From NCBI RefSeq assembly GCF_020991065.1, contig NZ_CP087710.1, forward strand, positions 1,116,001 through 1,180,000: DNA of 64,000 nt, written 5' to 3'. Source of the stretch: Nocardioides okcheonensis. GTDB lineage: Bacteria; Actinomycetota; Actinomycetes; Propionibacteriales; Nocardioidaceae. The notes under the pieces were generated by a model. The model made no database searches and was not told the DNA's origin. It saw only the letters and a program-made list of their open reading frames with translations. Positions 36,393 to 46,821 of the stretch are shown here, piece after piece. The translations under genes were made by a program, and so were the position numbers. Position 1 is the stretch's first letter. The number at the start of each line of letters is the position of its first letter.

Positions 36393-36989
36393 GTGAAGGC
36401 AGCAGCGTTGTTCCGTCGTTCCAGCTCCGAGCCCCAGACCTCCGCCGCCCCCGAGAAGGCGGGCGGGAAGGGTCGCCCCACCCCGACCCGCAAGGAGGCG
36501 GAGGCGGCCGCTCGCGCCCGCGCCCGTACGCCCCGGACCCGCAAGGAGCAGGCCGCCGCCCGCAGCGCCGCGCGCGGTGACGCCTCGCGCCGGATGCGCG
36601 AGGCGATGAAGACCGGCGACGACCGCTTCCTGCCCGCCCGCGACCGCGGTCCGGTGCGCCGGTTCATCCGCGACTCCGTCGACTCGCGGTTCTCCTTCAT
36701 CGAGCTGATGCTCCCGCTGCTCCTGCTCTCCCTGGTGCTCGGCACGACCGGCAGGCAGAGCCTGGTGCAGATCGGCAACACGATCATGTTCACCACCATC
36801 ATGGTGATCATCGTCGACATCGTGATGCTGCGCTTCCGGCTGCGCCGCGAGCTCGCCCGCCGCTTCCCGGGGCAGCCCACCAAGGGCGCGACGGGCTACG
36901 CCGTGATGCGGTCGCTGCAGATGAAGTTCCTGCGGCTGCCCAAGCCGCAGGTCAAGATCGGCCAGAAGCTCCCCGAGACCTACCGATGA
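36393..36989 (+). CDS. DUF3043 membrane protein
   Basis: The 198-residue protein has a basic, Ala/Arg-rich N-terminal half with RKEAEAAARARARTPRTRKE, then RRFIRDSVDSRFSFIELMLP, and two membrane helices around 105-150. This is the DUF3043 layout (Rv2206 in M. tuberculosis). Its function is unknown. A GTG start is used, with TAGGCT 20 nt upstream. Its stop overlaps the GNAT gene as ATGA. Confidence 0.88.
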   Translation: MKAAALFRRSSSEPQTSAAPEKAGGKGRPTPTRKEAEAAARARARTPRTRKEQAAARSAARGDASRRMREAMKTGDDRFLPARDRGPVRRFIRDSVDSRFSFIELMLPLLLLSLVLGTTGRQSLVQIGNTIMFTTIMVIIVDIVMLRFRLRRELARRFPGQPTKGATGYAVMRSLQMKFLRLPKPQVKIGQKLPETYR

Positions 36990-37543
36990 CCCCTGCCTCC
37001 GGCGGCCCGACCGCCGACGTGTCGGTGCGCGTCGCGTGGTCCGACGACGCCGACGCGATCGCCGCGCTCCAGGTGCGGGCGTGGCCCGACCTCTACGCCG
37101 GCGTGCTGCCCGCCGAGGCGTTCCCGACCGACGTCGACGCGGTGGCCGCCCAGTGGCACCGCTCGCTGTCGCGCCCGGCCGACGCCCGCCACCGGGTGCT
37201 GGTCGCGCTGGAGCGCAACCGCGTGGTGGGCTTCGCGCTCACCGCCCCGGCGGCCGACCCCGACTGCGACCCGCTCGCCGACGGTGAGGTCTCGGAGGTG
37301 ACGCTCGACCCCCACGAGCGCGGCAAGGGCCACGGCTCCCGGCTGCTGCAGGCGGCGGTCGACACCCTCGCCGCCGACCGCTTCACCCGTGCGGTGAGCT
37401 GGGTCAACGCCGGCGACGACGCGCTGCGCACCTTCCTCACCGACGCGGGCTGGGCCCCGGACACCGCGCACCGCGAGCTCGACCTGGACGGCACGGGCGC
37501 CACCCGGGTCCGGCAGGTCCGGCTGCACACCGCGATCGGGTGA
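36986..37543 (+). CDS. GNAT-family N-acetyltransferase
   Basis: The 185-residue protein has VSEVTLDPHERGKGHGSRLLQAAVD, whose RGKGHGS is the acetyl-CoA loop, and a late TDAGWAPDTAHRELDLDG matching the GNAT C-terminus. It starts at ATG 36986 inside the DUF3043 stop. The substrate is unknown. Confidence 0.9.
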   Translation: MTPASGGPTADVSVRVAWSDDADAIAALQVRAWPDLYAGVLPAEAFPTDVDAVAAQWHRSLSRPADARHRVLVALERNRVVGFALTAPAADPDCDPLADGEVSEVTLDPHERGKGHGSRLLQAAVDTLAADRFTRAVSWVNAGDDALRTFLTDAGWAPDTAHRELDLDGTGATRVRQVRLHTAIG

Positions 37544-37675
37544 CCCGCTCGGCACCGCGACCCGGTCGTCCGGGGCGTACGAAGATCCTCCCTTTGGGTG
37601 CTTGATTTCGGTGTGACGGGCGTCACCATGGGAGGTGCTGGCCGACCGGCCGGCCCGCCACGGGGGTCACACCAC

Positions 37676-37903
37676 ATGTTCGGACCGCTTCCCGCCCTGC
37701 ACCGTCTCTTGCTCGTCGTGGGGGCGCTCGTCGTCTGCACCGGCATCGGCCTCTGGGTCGGGGTGATGCCCGAGGTCCCGCTCAACCTGCGGGCGGGCCT
37801 GCTGGCCGGGAGCAGCGCCGGCGCGGCCGCGGCGTTCGTCCTCGTGCACGACTTCCACCGGCGGCGGACCCGCCCCGCCCGGGCGCGACGGCGTACGCCC
37901 TGA
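37676..37903 (+). CDS. Small membrane protein, function unknown
   Basis: The 75-residue frame has two hydrophobic segments (LLLVVGALVVCTGIGLWVGV and GLLAGSSAGAAAAFVLV) and an Arg-rich tail, so it would sit in the membrane with the tail inside. ATG 37676 is preferred over 37598 because the upstream residues are not protein-like. I do not recognise a family. The 37544-37675 gap shows no other feature. Confidence 0.5.
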   Translation: MFGPLPALHRLLLVVGALVVCTGIGLWVGVMPEVPLNLRAGLLAGSSAGAAAAFVLVHDFHRRRTRPARARRRTP

Positions 37904-37911
37904 CCACGCAC

Positions 37912-37924
37912 TAGCCTCGGCGGG
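37912..37924 (+). promoter_or_regulatory. Leaderless promoter of azlC
   Basis: TAGCCT at 37912-37917 lies exactly 7 nt before GTG 37925. Confidence 0.55.
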
Positions 37925-38656
37925 GTGAGCGACGCCCCCCTGTCCCCCGACGAGCGCGCGGGCATCGTCCGAGACGGGCTGGCCGTCGGCATCGCGACCG
38001 GCGCGTACGGCGTCGGCTTCGGCGCGGTGTCGGTCGCCTCCGGGCTGAGCGTGGCCCAGACGTGCGTGCTGTCGCTGCTGATGTTCACCGGCGCCAGCCA
38101 GTTCGCCCTGGCCGGCGTCGTCGCGGCCGGCGGCGCTCCCCTGTCGGGAGCGGCGACCGCGCTCCTGCTCGGCACCCGCAACACGCTCTACGGCCTGCGG
38201 ATGGCGCCGCTGCTGCGCTGGCGCGGGTGGCGGCGCGCCGCGGCCGCGCACGTGCTGATCGACGAGTCGACCGCGATGGCGGTCAACCGCGGCACCACGG
38301 CGGCCGCCCGGCTCGGCTTCCTGACCACCGGTCTGGCGGTCTTCGTGCTGTGGAACGTCGCGACCGCGATCGGCGCGTTCGCCGGCGAGGCGGTGGGCGA
38401 CCCGCGGACCTTCGGGCTCGACGCGGCGGTGGGGGCGGCCTTCCTCGCCCTGCTCTGGCCCCGGCTCGCGGACCGCCGCAACGTGCTCGTGGGCGTCCTG
38501 GCGGCCGCGGTGGCGCTGTCGGTGGTGCCGCTGACCGCACCCGGCGTGCCGGTGCTGGCGGCGGGCGGCGTCGCGGTGCTGGTCGGCGTGCTCGGCACGG
38601 GCGGGGACCCGACCGAGGTCCCCGGGCCGGACGACGTGGCGGGAGGTCACCGCTGA
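37925..38656 (+). CDS. azlC: AzlC-family branched-chain amino acid exporter, large subunit
   Basis: The 243-residue protein has the AzlC signature: GLAVGIATGAYGVGFGAVS, SLLMFTGASQFALAGVVAAG and LGTRNTLYGLRM, with seven to eight hydrophobic helices. With AzlD it exports branched-chain amino acids or analogues. The azlD start overlaps its stop. Confidence 0.9.
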   Translation: MSDAPLSPDERAGIVRDGLAVGIATGAYGVGFGAVSVASGLSVAQTCVLSLLMFTGASQFALAGVVAAGGAPLSGAATALLLGTRNTLYGLRMAPLLRWRGWRRAAAAHVLIDESTAMAVNRGTTAAARLGFLTTGLAVFVLWNVATAIGAFAGEAVGDPRTFGLDAAVGAAFLALLWPRLADRRNVLVGVLAAAVALSVVPLTAPGVPVLAAGGVAVLVGVLGTGGDPTEVPGPDDVAGGHR

Positions 38657-38952
38657 TGTGGACCGCGGTCCTGGTCGCCGGCGTCGGCTGCTACCTGCTC
38701 AAGCTCGCCGGGCTCTCGTTGCCCGAGCGGGTGCTGAGCCACCCGACGGTCGAGCGCGTCGCCGACCTCATCCCGGTGGCGCTGCTGGCGGCGCTGGTGG
38801 CGGTCCAGGTGTTCTCGGGCGGAACGTCGCTCACCGTGGACGCCCGCGTCCTGGGGCTCGGCTTCGCCGTGGTCGCGCTGCTGCTGCGGGCGCCGTTCCT
38901 GGTCGTGGTGGTGGGGGCGTCGGTCGTGGCGGCCCTGGCCCGCCTCGTCTGA
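38656..38952 (+). CDS. azlD: AzlD-family transport subunit
   Basis: This 98-residue protein has three to four membrane helices and the typical YLLKLAGLSLPERVL and LIPVALLAALVAVQVF. ATG 38656 shares its A with the azlC stop (TGATG). Confidence 0.9.
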   Translation: MWTAVLVAGVGCYLLKLAGLSLPERVLSHPTVERVADLIPVALLAALVAVQVFSGGTSLTVDARVLGLGFAVVALLLRAPFLVVVVGASVVAALARLV

Positions 38953-38975
38953 CGCCCCCACCCCCTGGGAGCCGG

Positions 38976-40610
38976 TCAGCCGACCGACACGGCGCTCCAG
39001 GCCGCGGCGACGGCGGCGTGCTGGGTGCTGCCGGCGCCGAAGAGGTCCTGCGCGGCGCTGAGCGTGGCGGTGCGGGCACCGGCGTAGGTCGTGCCCGAGG
39101 TCATGTAGACCGTCAGCGCGCGGTACCAGATCTTCGCCGCGGCGTCGCGGCCGATGCCGGTCACCGTCGAGCCGTCGCAGGTCGAGGAGCTGTGGGCGAC
39201 GCCGTTGATCGTCTTCGCGCCGCTGCCCTCGGCGAGCAGGTAGAAGAAGTGGTTGCCGATGCCGGAGGAGTAGTGCACGTCGACGTCCTTCGCCGTGGGG
39301 CTCCAGCAGTCGAGCGAGCTGCCGTCGGCCGACGGGCGGTCCATCCGGCGGAAGCCGGCGTGCTGGGCGAGGTCGAACTCCTCGCCGATCAGGTAGTCGC
39401 CCGGGTCGTTGGCGTTGGCGGCGTAGAACTCGACCGCGGTGCCGAAGATGTCGGACGTCGCCTCGTTGAGGCCGCCGGACTCGCCCGAGTAGGTCAGGCC
39501 CGCGGAGTTCTCCGTCACGCCGTGCGACATCTCGTGCCCGGCCACGTCCAGGGACACCAGCGGGCCGAAGCTGACCCCGTCACCGTCGCCGTAGGTCATC
39601 TTCGTGCCGTCCCAGAAGGCGTTGACGTAGCCGTTGCCGTAGTGGACGCGGTTGAAGGACCCGCGTCCGTCGCCCCAGATGCCGTCGCGGTCGTGGACGG
39701 ACTGGAAGTAGTCCCACGTCTCGTTCGAGCCGTACTGCGCGTCGGCGGCGGCGCTGGCGCGGTCGGAGGTGGCGCCGTTGCCGAACGTCGTGGTGGTCGA
39801 GGTGACCGTGGTGCCGGCCTTGCAGCCCGCTCCGAAGACCTGGCAGAGGAGGGAGTCCTCGGCGTTCTTCATGTCGGTCGTGTACGTGCCGCCGCGCGTG
39901 GCGTCCTTCAGCGTGTACGACGTCCCCGAGTCGCTGACCTGCAGCGGGACCGTGCCGCTGTAGAGCGTCTGGCCCTGGCCGTCGACGTTGACGATCTGCT
40001 GCTCGCTGCGGATCACCAGGCCGGTGCGGGCGTCGACGTAGGTCGCTAGGCGCGACGGGGTGCCGTCGGCCTGGGTGCCGCCGGTGAGGACCTCCCACGC
40101 CAGGCGTGGGACCGCGCCGGTCGCGTCGACGACCAGCTCGCTGGCCTCGGTCCTCGCATCGCCGCGGACGGCCGAGGTGCGGGCGTTGCGCGCCAGCACC
40201 GCGCGCTGGGCGGCGGACCGGGCGACCCCGGGTCGGGTGTCGAGCGTCAGCGGCCGGGCGAGCGTCTGGCTCACGCCCTCCCAGGCGTTGGACGCGTCCT
40301 GGTGGACCACGAGGTCGCCGCCGAGGACCCGGAGCCCGTCGAGGGTGCGGTCGAGGCGGACGTGGGTGGTGCCGTCGGGGTCGACCACCGTGGAGCGGGC
40401 CACGAAGTCCTGGTCCTCGGTGGCGCGGGCCGCGCCGTCGTGGGAGCCGAGCGCCGCGAGGGCGCCGGCGACGGCGTCGGCGGGTGCGGCGAGTGCCGTC
40501 CCGGAGGCCGCGGTCGGCGCGCCCTGGGCGCTCGTGGCCGTGGTGAGCGGCAGCGCTGCGGCGGCGGCAGCGGTGACGGCGAGCGCGGCGATTCCTGCGG
40601 TTCTGCGCAT
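38976..40610 (-). CDS. Secreted M4 (thermolysin-type) metalloprotease
   Basis: This 544-residue preproenzyme has a signal peptide (residues 1-30, ending TSAQGAP). An FTP/PepSY propeptide follows (about 45-205, with LRVLGGDLVVHQ). The mature domain has HEMSH and GGLNEATSDIFG supplying the zinc ligands and VHYSSGIGNHFFYLL with the catalytic His. It degrades extracellular protein. GGAAGG lies 8 nt upstream of ATG 40610. It faces azlD with 23 bp between. Confidence 0.93.
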   Translation of the reverse strand: MRRTAGIAALAVTAAAAAALPLTTATSAQGAPTAASGTALAAPADAVAGALAALGSHDGAARATEDQDFVARSTVVDPDGTTHVRLDRTLDGLRVLGGDLVVHQDASNAWEGVSQTLARPLTLDTRPGVARSAAQRAVLARNARTSAVRGDARTEASELVVDATGAVPRLAWEVLTGGTQADGTPSRLATYVDARTGLVIRSEQQIVNVDGQGQTLYSGTVPLQVSDSGTSYTLKDATRGGTYTTDMKNAEDSLLCQVFGAGCKAGTTVTSTTTTFGNGATSDRASAAADAQYGSNETWDYFQSVHDRDGIWGDGRGSFNRVHYGNGYVNAFWDGTKMTYGDGDGVSFGPLVSLDVAGHEMSHGVTENSAGLTYSGESGGLNEATSDIFGTAVEFYAANANDPGDYLIGEEFDLAQHAGFRRMDRPSADGSSLDCWSPTAKDVDVHYSSGIGNHFFYLLAEGSGAKTINGVAHSSSTCDGSTVTGIGRDAAAKIWYRALTVYMTSGTTYAGARTATLSAAQDLFGAGSTQHAAVAAAWSAVSVG

Positions 40611-40661
40611 GGTGGGGGCCTTCCCGAGAGTGGAAGCCGGGGTCCCCGAGCGGACCGCGGC

Positions 40662-40690
40662 GGTCACCGGTCCAACGAGGACCGGTGACC
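40662..40690 (-). terminator. Terminator after dapB
   Basis: GGTCACCGGTCC and GGACCGGTGACC form a perfect 12-bp stem with loop AACGA, 20 nt beyond the dapB stop on the minus strand. Confidence 0.75.
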
Positions 40691-40710
40691 GGGGTTACTC
40701 CCCCTCAGGG

Positions 40711-41547
<837 letters not shown>

Positions 41548-41575
41548 TCACCCCCCGTCTGGCAGGCTGTACGCC

Positions 41576-42091
41576 ATGCCGACCTCGACCATCCCGCCGC
41601 GCATCAAGTGGGCCGTCGACCTCATGGACGTCCAGCCGGGCGACCAGGTCCTGGAGATCGGTTGCGGCCCGGGCGCCGGCGCCGAGGCGATCTGCAGCAA
41701 GCTGGAGACGGGCAAGCTGTTCGCGATCGACCGCTCCGAGTCCGGCGTGGACCGGACCAAGCGGCGCAACCAGCAGTACGTCGACGCCGGCCGGCTCGTC
41801 GTGCGCCAGATCGACCTCGCCACGCTGCGGGTCCCGGTCAAGCGGCTCAACAAGGTGTTCGCCTTCAACGTGAACCTGTTCTGGGTCCGCGCGTGCGACG
41901 ACGAGATCGCCCTGCTCCATGAGCGTGTGGTGCCCGGCGGCGCGGTCTACCTGTTCTACGAGGCGGCGCGCCCCGAGCTGGTCCCCAACATCGTGAAGAA
42001 GGCGTCGGAGAACCTGCTGCGCGGCGGCTTCCGGGTGAGCGTGGTGGAGCAGAAGGCTCCCCCGGTGATCGGCCTCATCGGCCGCCGCTGA
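41576..42091 (+). CDS. Class I SAM-dependent methyltransferase
   Basis: The 171-residue protein has the SAM motif QVLEIGCGPGAGAEAI, LFAIDRSESGVDRT for the ribose-binding acidic residue, and a NVNLFW post-I region. It is short, lacking a large substrate domain. The acceptor cannot be predicted. A weak CAGGCT box lies 7 nt before ATG 41576. Confidence 0.85.
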   Translation: MPTSTIPPRIKWAVDLMDVQPGDQVLEIGCGPGAGAEAICSKLETGKLFAIDRSESGVDRTKRRNQQYVDAGRLVVRQIDLATLRVPVKRLNKVFAFNVNLFWVRACDDEIALLHERVVPGGAVYLFYEAARPELVPNIVKKASENLLRGGFRVSVVEQKAPPVIGLIGRR

Positions 42092-42108
42092 GCGGTCGAG
42101 GAGCAGCG

Positions 42109-43416
42109 TCAGCCCGTCGGACCCACCACGGCCAGCAGCTCGGGCTGGGTGAACAGGTCCTTCGCCAGCGTGGCGACGTCCTCGAGAGTGACGGCCTCGA
42201 TCCGCCGGACCACCTCGTCGATGGTCAGCAGCTCGTCGAAGACCAGCTCGGCCTTGCCGATGCGCGACATCCGCGACCCGGAGTCCTCCAGGCCGAGCAC
42301 GAGCCCGCCCTTGAGCTGGCCCTTGCCCCGCTCGAGCTCCTCGGCGGTGAGACCGTCGGCGGCCACCTTGGCGAGCTCCGCGCGCACGGTCTCGAGCACG
42401 GCGTCGTACTTCCCGGGCAGGCAGCCCACGGAGACCCCGACCACGCCGGCGTCGGCGTGGTGGGTGGCGAAGGAGTACACCGAGTAGGCCAGCCCGCGGT
42501 GCTCGCGGACCTCCTGGAAGAGCCGTGAGGACGTGCCGCCGCCGAGCGCGGTGTTGAGCACGCCGAGGGCGTAGCGGCGCGGGTCGGTGCGGGTGAGGCC
42601 GCGGACGCCGAGGACCAGGTTGACCTGCTCCTGCGGGCGGACCGTGCGCGACTCGCCCGGCTGCACCTTGCGGGCCTTCTCCGACTGCTGGGAGGTCGAC
42701 GGCGCGGCCTCGGTGTCGAGGAAGCCGCCGCGCCCGAACGCCTTGACGACCTGCCGCACGACGGCGGTGTGCTCGACGTTGCCGGCGACCGAGACGACCA
42801 TGGTGTCGGGGCGGTAGTGGCGGCGGTAGAAGCGGTGGATCTGCGCGCGGGTCATCGCGGTGATCGACGCCTCGGTGCCGGCGATGGGCCGCCCGAGCGG
42901 GCTGTCGCCCCAGGCCTGGGCGGCGAAGAGGTTGTGCACCACGTCGTCGGGGTCGTCGTCGTGCATCGCGATCTCGTCGAGGATCACGTCGCGCTCGGCC
43001 TCGACGTCGGCCTCGGTGATGGTCGAGGCGGTCACCATGTCGCCGAGCACGTCGACGGCCGTCGGCAGGTCCTCGTCGAGGACCCGGGCGTGGAAGACCG
43101 TGTACTCCTTGGTGGTGAAGGCGTTGAACTCGCCGCCGACCGCGTCGAGGGCGACCGAGATCTCCATCGCCGAACGCTCGGGGGTGCCCTTGAAGAGCAG
43201 GTGCTCGAGGAAGTGCGAGCAGCCGTGCAGCGTGGGCGACTCGTCACGCGAGCCGACGTCGACCCACACCCCGATGCTGGCCGAGCGGGAGCCGGCCATC
43301 TGCTCGGTGACGATGCGCAGGCCGCTCGGCAGGACCGTGCGCCGCACGCGGGAGGTCACCGTCCCGTCGTCGTCCTTGACGGTGTGGAGGGTGCGGGTGG
43401 TGCCGTTCTTCTGCAC
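42109..43416 (-). CDS. M16-family zinc peptidase (PepR/YmxG type)
   Basis: The 435-residue protein has the inverted zinc motif HFLEHLLFKGTPERSA, the later Glu in EFNAFTTKEYTVFHA, and the C-terminal M16 half with RGLAYSVYSF. It lies downstream of pnp on the same strand, the common bacterial pairing (Rv2782c-Rv2783c). GTG 43416 is supported by GGAAGG about 7 nt upstream; ATG 43452 is less likely. Confidence 0.9.
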   Translation of the reverse strand: MQKNGTTRTLHTVKDDDGTVTSRVRRTVLPSGLRIVTEQMAGSRSASIGVWVDVGSRDESPTLHGCSHFLEHLLFKGTPERSAMEISVALDAVGGEFNAFTTKEYTVFHARVLDEDLPTAVDVLGDMVTASTITEADVEAERDVILDEIAMHDDDPDDVVHNLFAAQAWGDSPLGRPIAGTEASITAMTRAQIHRFYRRHYRPDTMVVSVAGNVEHTAVVRQVVKAFGRGGFLDTEAAPSTSQQSEKARKVQPGESRTVRPQEQVNLVLGVRGLTRTDPRRYALGVLNTALGGGTSSRLFQEVREHRGLAYSVYSFATHHADAGVVGVSVGCLPGKYDAVLETVRAELAKVAADGLTAEELERGKGQLKGGLVLGLEDSGSRMSRIGKAELVFDELLTIDEVVRRIEAVTLEDVATLAKDLFTQPELLAVVGPTG

Positions 43417-43467
43417 GGAGGTCCTTCCGGGGTGGAGCACAAGGTGGTGCACAGCGGTGGAACGCCA

Positions 43468-43498
43468 CGACCGGCCGGCCTGGACGGCCGGCCGGTCG
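43468..43498 (-). terminator. Hairpin between pnp and the M16 peptidase gene
   Basis: CGACCGGCCGGCC pairs with GGCCGGCCGGTCG around a short TGGAC-type loop, 23 nt after the pnp stop. It may end or only reduce transcription into the peptidase gene. Confidence 0.75.
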
Positions 43499-43521
43499 CG
43501 GGTGGAGCGGGGTGGATCAGG

Positions 43522-45753
43522 TCACTCGGCGTCGGTCGCCTCGGCCTCGGCCGACTCGTCCGAGCCGCCCTCGTCCTCGACGACGGGGACCAGCGAGAGC
43601 TTGCCGCGGTCGTCGATCTCGGCGATCGAGACCTGGACCTTCTGGCCGACCGAGAGGACGTCCTCGACGGCCTCGACGCGCTTGCCGCCGGCCAGGGCGC
43701 GCAGCTTGCTGATGTGCAGCAGGCCGTCCTTGCCGGGCATCAACGAGACGAACGCACCGAAGTTGGTCGTCTTGACGACCGTGCCGAGGTAGCGCTCGCC
43801 GACCTCGGGCATGGTCGGGTTGGCGATCGCGTTGACCGCGGCCTTCGCGGCCTCGGCGGCCTCGCCGTTGGTCGCGCCGATGTAGACCGTGCCGTCGTCC
43901 TCGATGGACAGCGTCGCGCCCGTGTCGTCCTGGATCTGGTTGATGACCTTGCCCTTGGGACCGATCACCTCGCCGATCTTGTCGACGGGCACGCGGACGG
44001 TGATGATGCGCGGCGCGTGGACCGACATCTCCTCCGGCGCGTCGATGGCCTCGGCCATCACGTCGAGGATCGCCAGGCGCGCGTCGCGGGCCTGGTTCAG
44101 CGCGGCGGCGAGCACCTCGGCGGGGATGCCGTCGAGCTTGGTGTCGAGCTGGAGCGCGGTGACGAACTCGCGGGTGCCGGCGACCTTGAAGTCCATGTCG
44201 CCGAACGCGTCCTCGGCGCCGAGGATGTCGGTGAGCGCGACGTAGCGGGTCTCGCCGTCGACCTCGTCGGAGATGAGGCCCATCGCGATGCCCGCGACGG
44301 ACGCCTTCAGCGGGACACCGGCCTGCAGCAGCGCCAGGGTCGAGGCGCAGACCGAGCCCATCGAGGTCGAGCCGTTGGAGCCCATGGCCTCGGAGAGCTG
44401 GCGGATCGCGTAGGGGAACTCCTCGCGCGAGGGCAGCACCGGCAGGAGCGCGCGGCGGGCGAGGGCGCCGTGGCCGACCTCGCGACGCTTCGGCGAGCCG
44501 ACGCGGCCGGTCTCGCCCGTGGAGAACGGCGGGAAGACGTACTTGTGCATGTAGCGACGGTGCTTCTCCGGCGACAGCGTGTCGAGCTGCTGCTCCATCT
44601 TGAGCATGTCGAGGGTGGTGACACCGAGGATCTGGGTCTCGCCGCGCTCGAAGAGCGACGAGCCGTGGACGCGCGGGATCACGCCGACCTCGGCGTGCAG
44701 CGGACGGATGTCGGCGAGGCCGCGACCGTCGATGCGGACCTCGTCGCGCAGCACGCGCTGGCGCACGAGCGCCTTGGTCAGCGAGCGGAACGCCGCGCCG
44801 ACCTCCTTCTCGCGACCCTCGAACCGCTCGCCGAGCTTCTCGAGCAGGGCGGCCTTGAGCTCGTCGGTACGCGACTCGCGCTCCTGCTTGTCGCCGATCT
44901 GCATGGCGGCGGCGAGGTCGGCGCTGGCCGACTCCTCGACCGCGGCGTAGACGTCGTCCTCGTAGTCGAGGAAGATCGGGAACTCCTCGACCGGCTTGGC
45001 GGCCTCGGCGGCGAGCTGCGACTGGGCCTCGCAGAGCTGCTTGATGAAGGGCTTGGCGGCGTCGAGGCCACCGGCCACGACCTCCTCGGTCGGCGCCTGG
45101 GCGCCGCCCTGGATGAGGGTGAAGGTGTCCTCGGGGGCCTCCGCCTCGACCATCATGATCGCGACGTCGCCGGACTCGGTGACGCGACCGGCGACGACCA
45201 TGTCGAAGACGGCCGACTCGAGCTGCTGGTGGGTCGGGAACGCGACCCACTGGCCGTCGATGAGCGCGACGCGCACGCCGCCGACCGGGCCGGAGAACGG
45301 CAGGCCGGACAGCTGGGTCGACATCGACGCGGCGTTGATGGCCAGCACGTCGTAGGGCATGTTCGGGTCGAGCGCCATGACGGTGATGACGACCTGGACC
45401 TCGTTGCGCAGGCCCTTCTTGAAGGTCGGGCGCAGCGGGCGGTCGATCAGGCGGCAGGTGAGGATCGCGTCCTCGCCCGGGCGGCCCTCGGACCGGAAGA
45501 ACGAGCCGGGGATCTGGCCCACGGCGTACATCCGCTCCTCGACGTCGATCGTGAGGGGGAAGAAGTCGAAGTGGTCCTTGGGCGTCTTGCCCGCGGTGGT
45601 CGCCGACAGGAGCATGGTCTCGTCGTCGAGGTACGCCGTGACGGCGCCGGCCGCCTGGCGGGCGAGCAGGCCGGTCTCGAACTTGACCGTGCGCTTGCCG
45701 AACGAGCCGTTGTCGATGACGGTCTCGACAGCGGAGATGATGGGTTCACTCAT
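43522..45753 (-). CDS. pnp: Polyribonucleotide nucleotidyltransferase (PNPase)
   Basis: This 743-residue phosphorolytic 3'-5' exoribonuclease has two RNase PH domains, with a helical linker between them (first about 10-240, second about 340-570). Then come a KH domain ([17 protein letters not shown]) and S1 ([20 protein letters not shown]). The acidic tail is Glu/Asp rich. ATG 45753 ([14 protein letters not shown]) fits the family start; the open frame upstream does not. Confidence 0.97.
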   Translation of the reverse strand: MSEPIISAVETVIDNGSFGKRTVKFETGLLARQAAGAVTAYLDDETMLLSATTAGKTPKDHFDFFPLTIDVEERMYAVGQIPGSFFRSEGRPGEDAILTCRLIDRPLRPTFKKGLRNEVQVVITVMALDPNMPYDVLAINAASMSTQLSGLPFSGPVGGVRVALIDGQWVAFPTHQQLESAVFDMVVAGRVTESGDVAIMMVEAEAPEDTFTLIQGGAQAPTEEVVAGGLDAAKPFIKQLCEAQSQLAAEAAKPVEEFPIFLDYEDDVYAAVEESASADLAAAMQIGDKQERESRTDELKAALLEKLGERFEGREKEVGAAFRSLTKALVRQRVLRDEVRIDGRGLADIRPLHAEVGVIPRVHGSSLFERGETQILGVTTLDMLKMEQQLDTLSPEKHRRYMHKYVFPPFSTGETGRVGSPKRREVGHGALARRALLPVLPSREEFPYAIRQLSEAMGSNGSTSMGSVCASTLALLQAGVPLKASVAGIAMGLISDEVDGETRYVALTDILGAEDAFGDMDFKVAGTREFVTALQLDTKLDGIPAEVLAAALNQARDARLAILDVMAEAIDAPEEMSVHAPRIITVRVPVDKIGEVIGPKGKVINQIQDDTGATLSIEDDGTVYIGATNGEAAEAAKAAVNAIANPTMPEVGERYLGTVVKTTNFGAFVSLMPGKDGLLHISKLRALAGGKRVEAVEDVLSVGQKVQVSIAEIDDRGKLSLVPVVEDEGGSDESAEAEATDAE

Positions 45754-45978
45754 GGAAGCAGGATCTGCTTTCTCTTCGCGGAGCGATCCGTGACGCCGCA
45801 TGAGGTGCCGGTCTTCGATCGAGGCCCGCAGGTGCGGCACCCGCTGAGCGGGGCACCTGAGAGCCACTACCGAGGACCGAGCCGGGTGCGCGGGTCGCTC
45901 CTGGATCTGTGGTTGTTCAGTTGTGCGTGACGCTGGGCGTCACGGCCGACACTAGCGCGGCCGGGCCCCGGATGCGGC
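45754..45978 (-). other. Leader region of pnp
   Basis: This stretch between rpsO and pnp has no gene. On the minus strand it contains GGTGCCGCACCT and other short self-complementary segments that could form the RNase III-type leader fold known to control pnp in other bacteria. No sequence motif proves this here. Confidence 0.35.
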
Positions 45979-46012
45979 TCGGGCGACCCCCCGTGTCCGG
46001 GAGGTCGCCCGA
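45979..46012 (-). terminator. Terminator after rpsO
   Basis: TCGGGCGACC and GGTCGCCCGA form a 10-bp stem with a GC-rich 14-nt loop, 7 nt beyond the rpsO stop. Confidence 0.75.
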
Positions 46013-46019
46013 TCCGTGA

Positions 46020-46295
46020 TCAGCGGCGGAGGCCGAGGCGCTCGACGATCGAGCGGTAGCGCTCGATCTCGGTCTTCTGCAGGTAGTTCAGCAGGCGACG
46101 GCGCTGGCCGACGAGCAGGAGCAGGCCACGACGGCTGTGGTGGTCGTGCTTGTGCTGCTTGAGGTGCTCGGTGAGGTGCGAGATGCGGTGGCTGAGCAGC
46201 GCGATCTGCACCTCGGGCGAACCGGTGTCACCCTCGGTCAGGGCGTACTCGGCGATGATCTTCTTCTTGGTCTCCGCGTCGGTACCAATCGACAT
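46020..46295 (-). CDS. rpsO: 30S ribosomal protein S15
   Basis: This 91-residue protein is close to the standard 89. It shows [42 protein letters not shown] and the final [11 protein letters not shown]. It binds 16S rRNA in the platform. GGAG lies upstream of ATG 46295. The rpsO-pnp order is widely conserved. Confidence 0.97.
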   Translation of the reverse strand: MSIGTDAETKKKIIAEYALTEGDTGSPEVQIALLSHRISHLTEHLKQHKHDHHSRRGLLLLVGQRRRLLNYLQKTEIERYRSIVERLGLRR

Positions 46296-46448
46296 GGGGG
46301 CTCCTTCGGCTCTCGTTGCGCGGCGCGCCCGGGCCTGTTCACCGGGGCACTCTGGTTCCGCGGCCGTCGTGACGGCGTGCCACCCGTGTCGGGTGACCGG
46401 TGCAGCATATCGAGGCGCCGCTGGAGCCGCCCAATCCGCGCGCTGGGC

Positions 46449-46712
46449 TCAGGCCGGCGGGGGCGGCGGGTCCGCCTCGGTGGTGCGCTGGGTGGTGGCC
46501 TGGCGCCCCTGGGCGTCGGTCGTCGTGGCGGTCGTCGTGTGGCGGCGCCGGGTGTTCTGCTGGACGAGCGTCAGCACCAGCCACAGCGCACCGGCCAGCA
46601 CCAGGATCCAGCCGATGGTCGGGATCTGGAGCGGACCGACCTGCTGGTCGTTGAAGGCCAGCGCGAGGATCAGTCCGACGACGATGAGGCCGATCGGCCC
46701 TCCGAAACCCAT
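46449..46712 (-). CDS. DUF6458-type small membrane protein
   Basis: The 87-residue protein has two membrane helices (PIGLIVVGLILALAF and IGWILVLAGALWLVLTLV) followed by a Thr/Arg-rich cytoplasmic tail ending in six prolines. This is typical of a family common in Nocardioides-like actinobacteria and of unknown function. ATG 46712 is chosen because the glycine-rich MGFGGPIG start is family-typical. The 46296-46448 interval below it should hold the rpsO promoter. Confidence 0.75.
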   Translation of the reverse strand: MGFGGPIGLIVVGLILALAFNDQQVGPLQIPTIGWILVLAGALWLVLTLVQQNTRRRHTTTATTTDAQGRQATTQRTTEADPPPPPA

Positions 46713-46821
46713 GACGTGCTCCGTTCTGTCGAGTCGGCCGCCCGGTCGGGACGAGCCGACCGGAGTGTCGCCGCGGCGCGGGCGGTCCCACCACCTCCCG
46801 CGGGGTGGCACGATCGGCGCC

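Noticed and set aside
42769..45930. Open frame of 1053 codons on the plus strand
   Set aside because: It is antisense to pnp and the M16 peptidase, is dominated by Arg/Gly/Asp/Val/Leu strings from third-position GC, and has no domain. It is a shadow frame.
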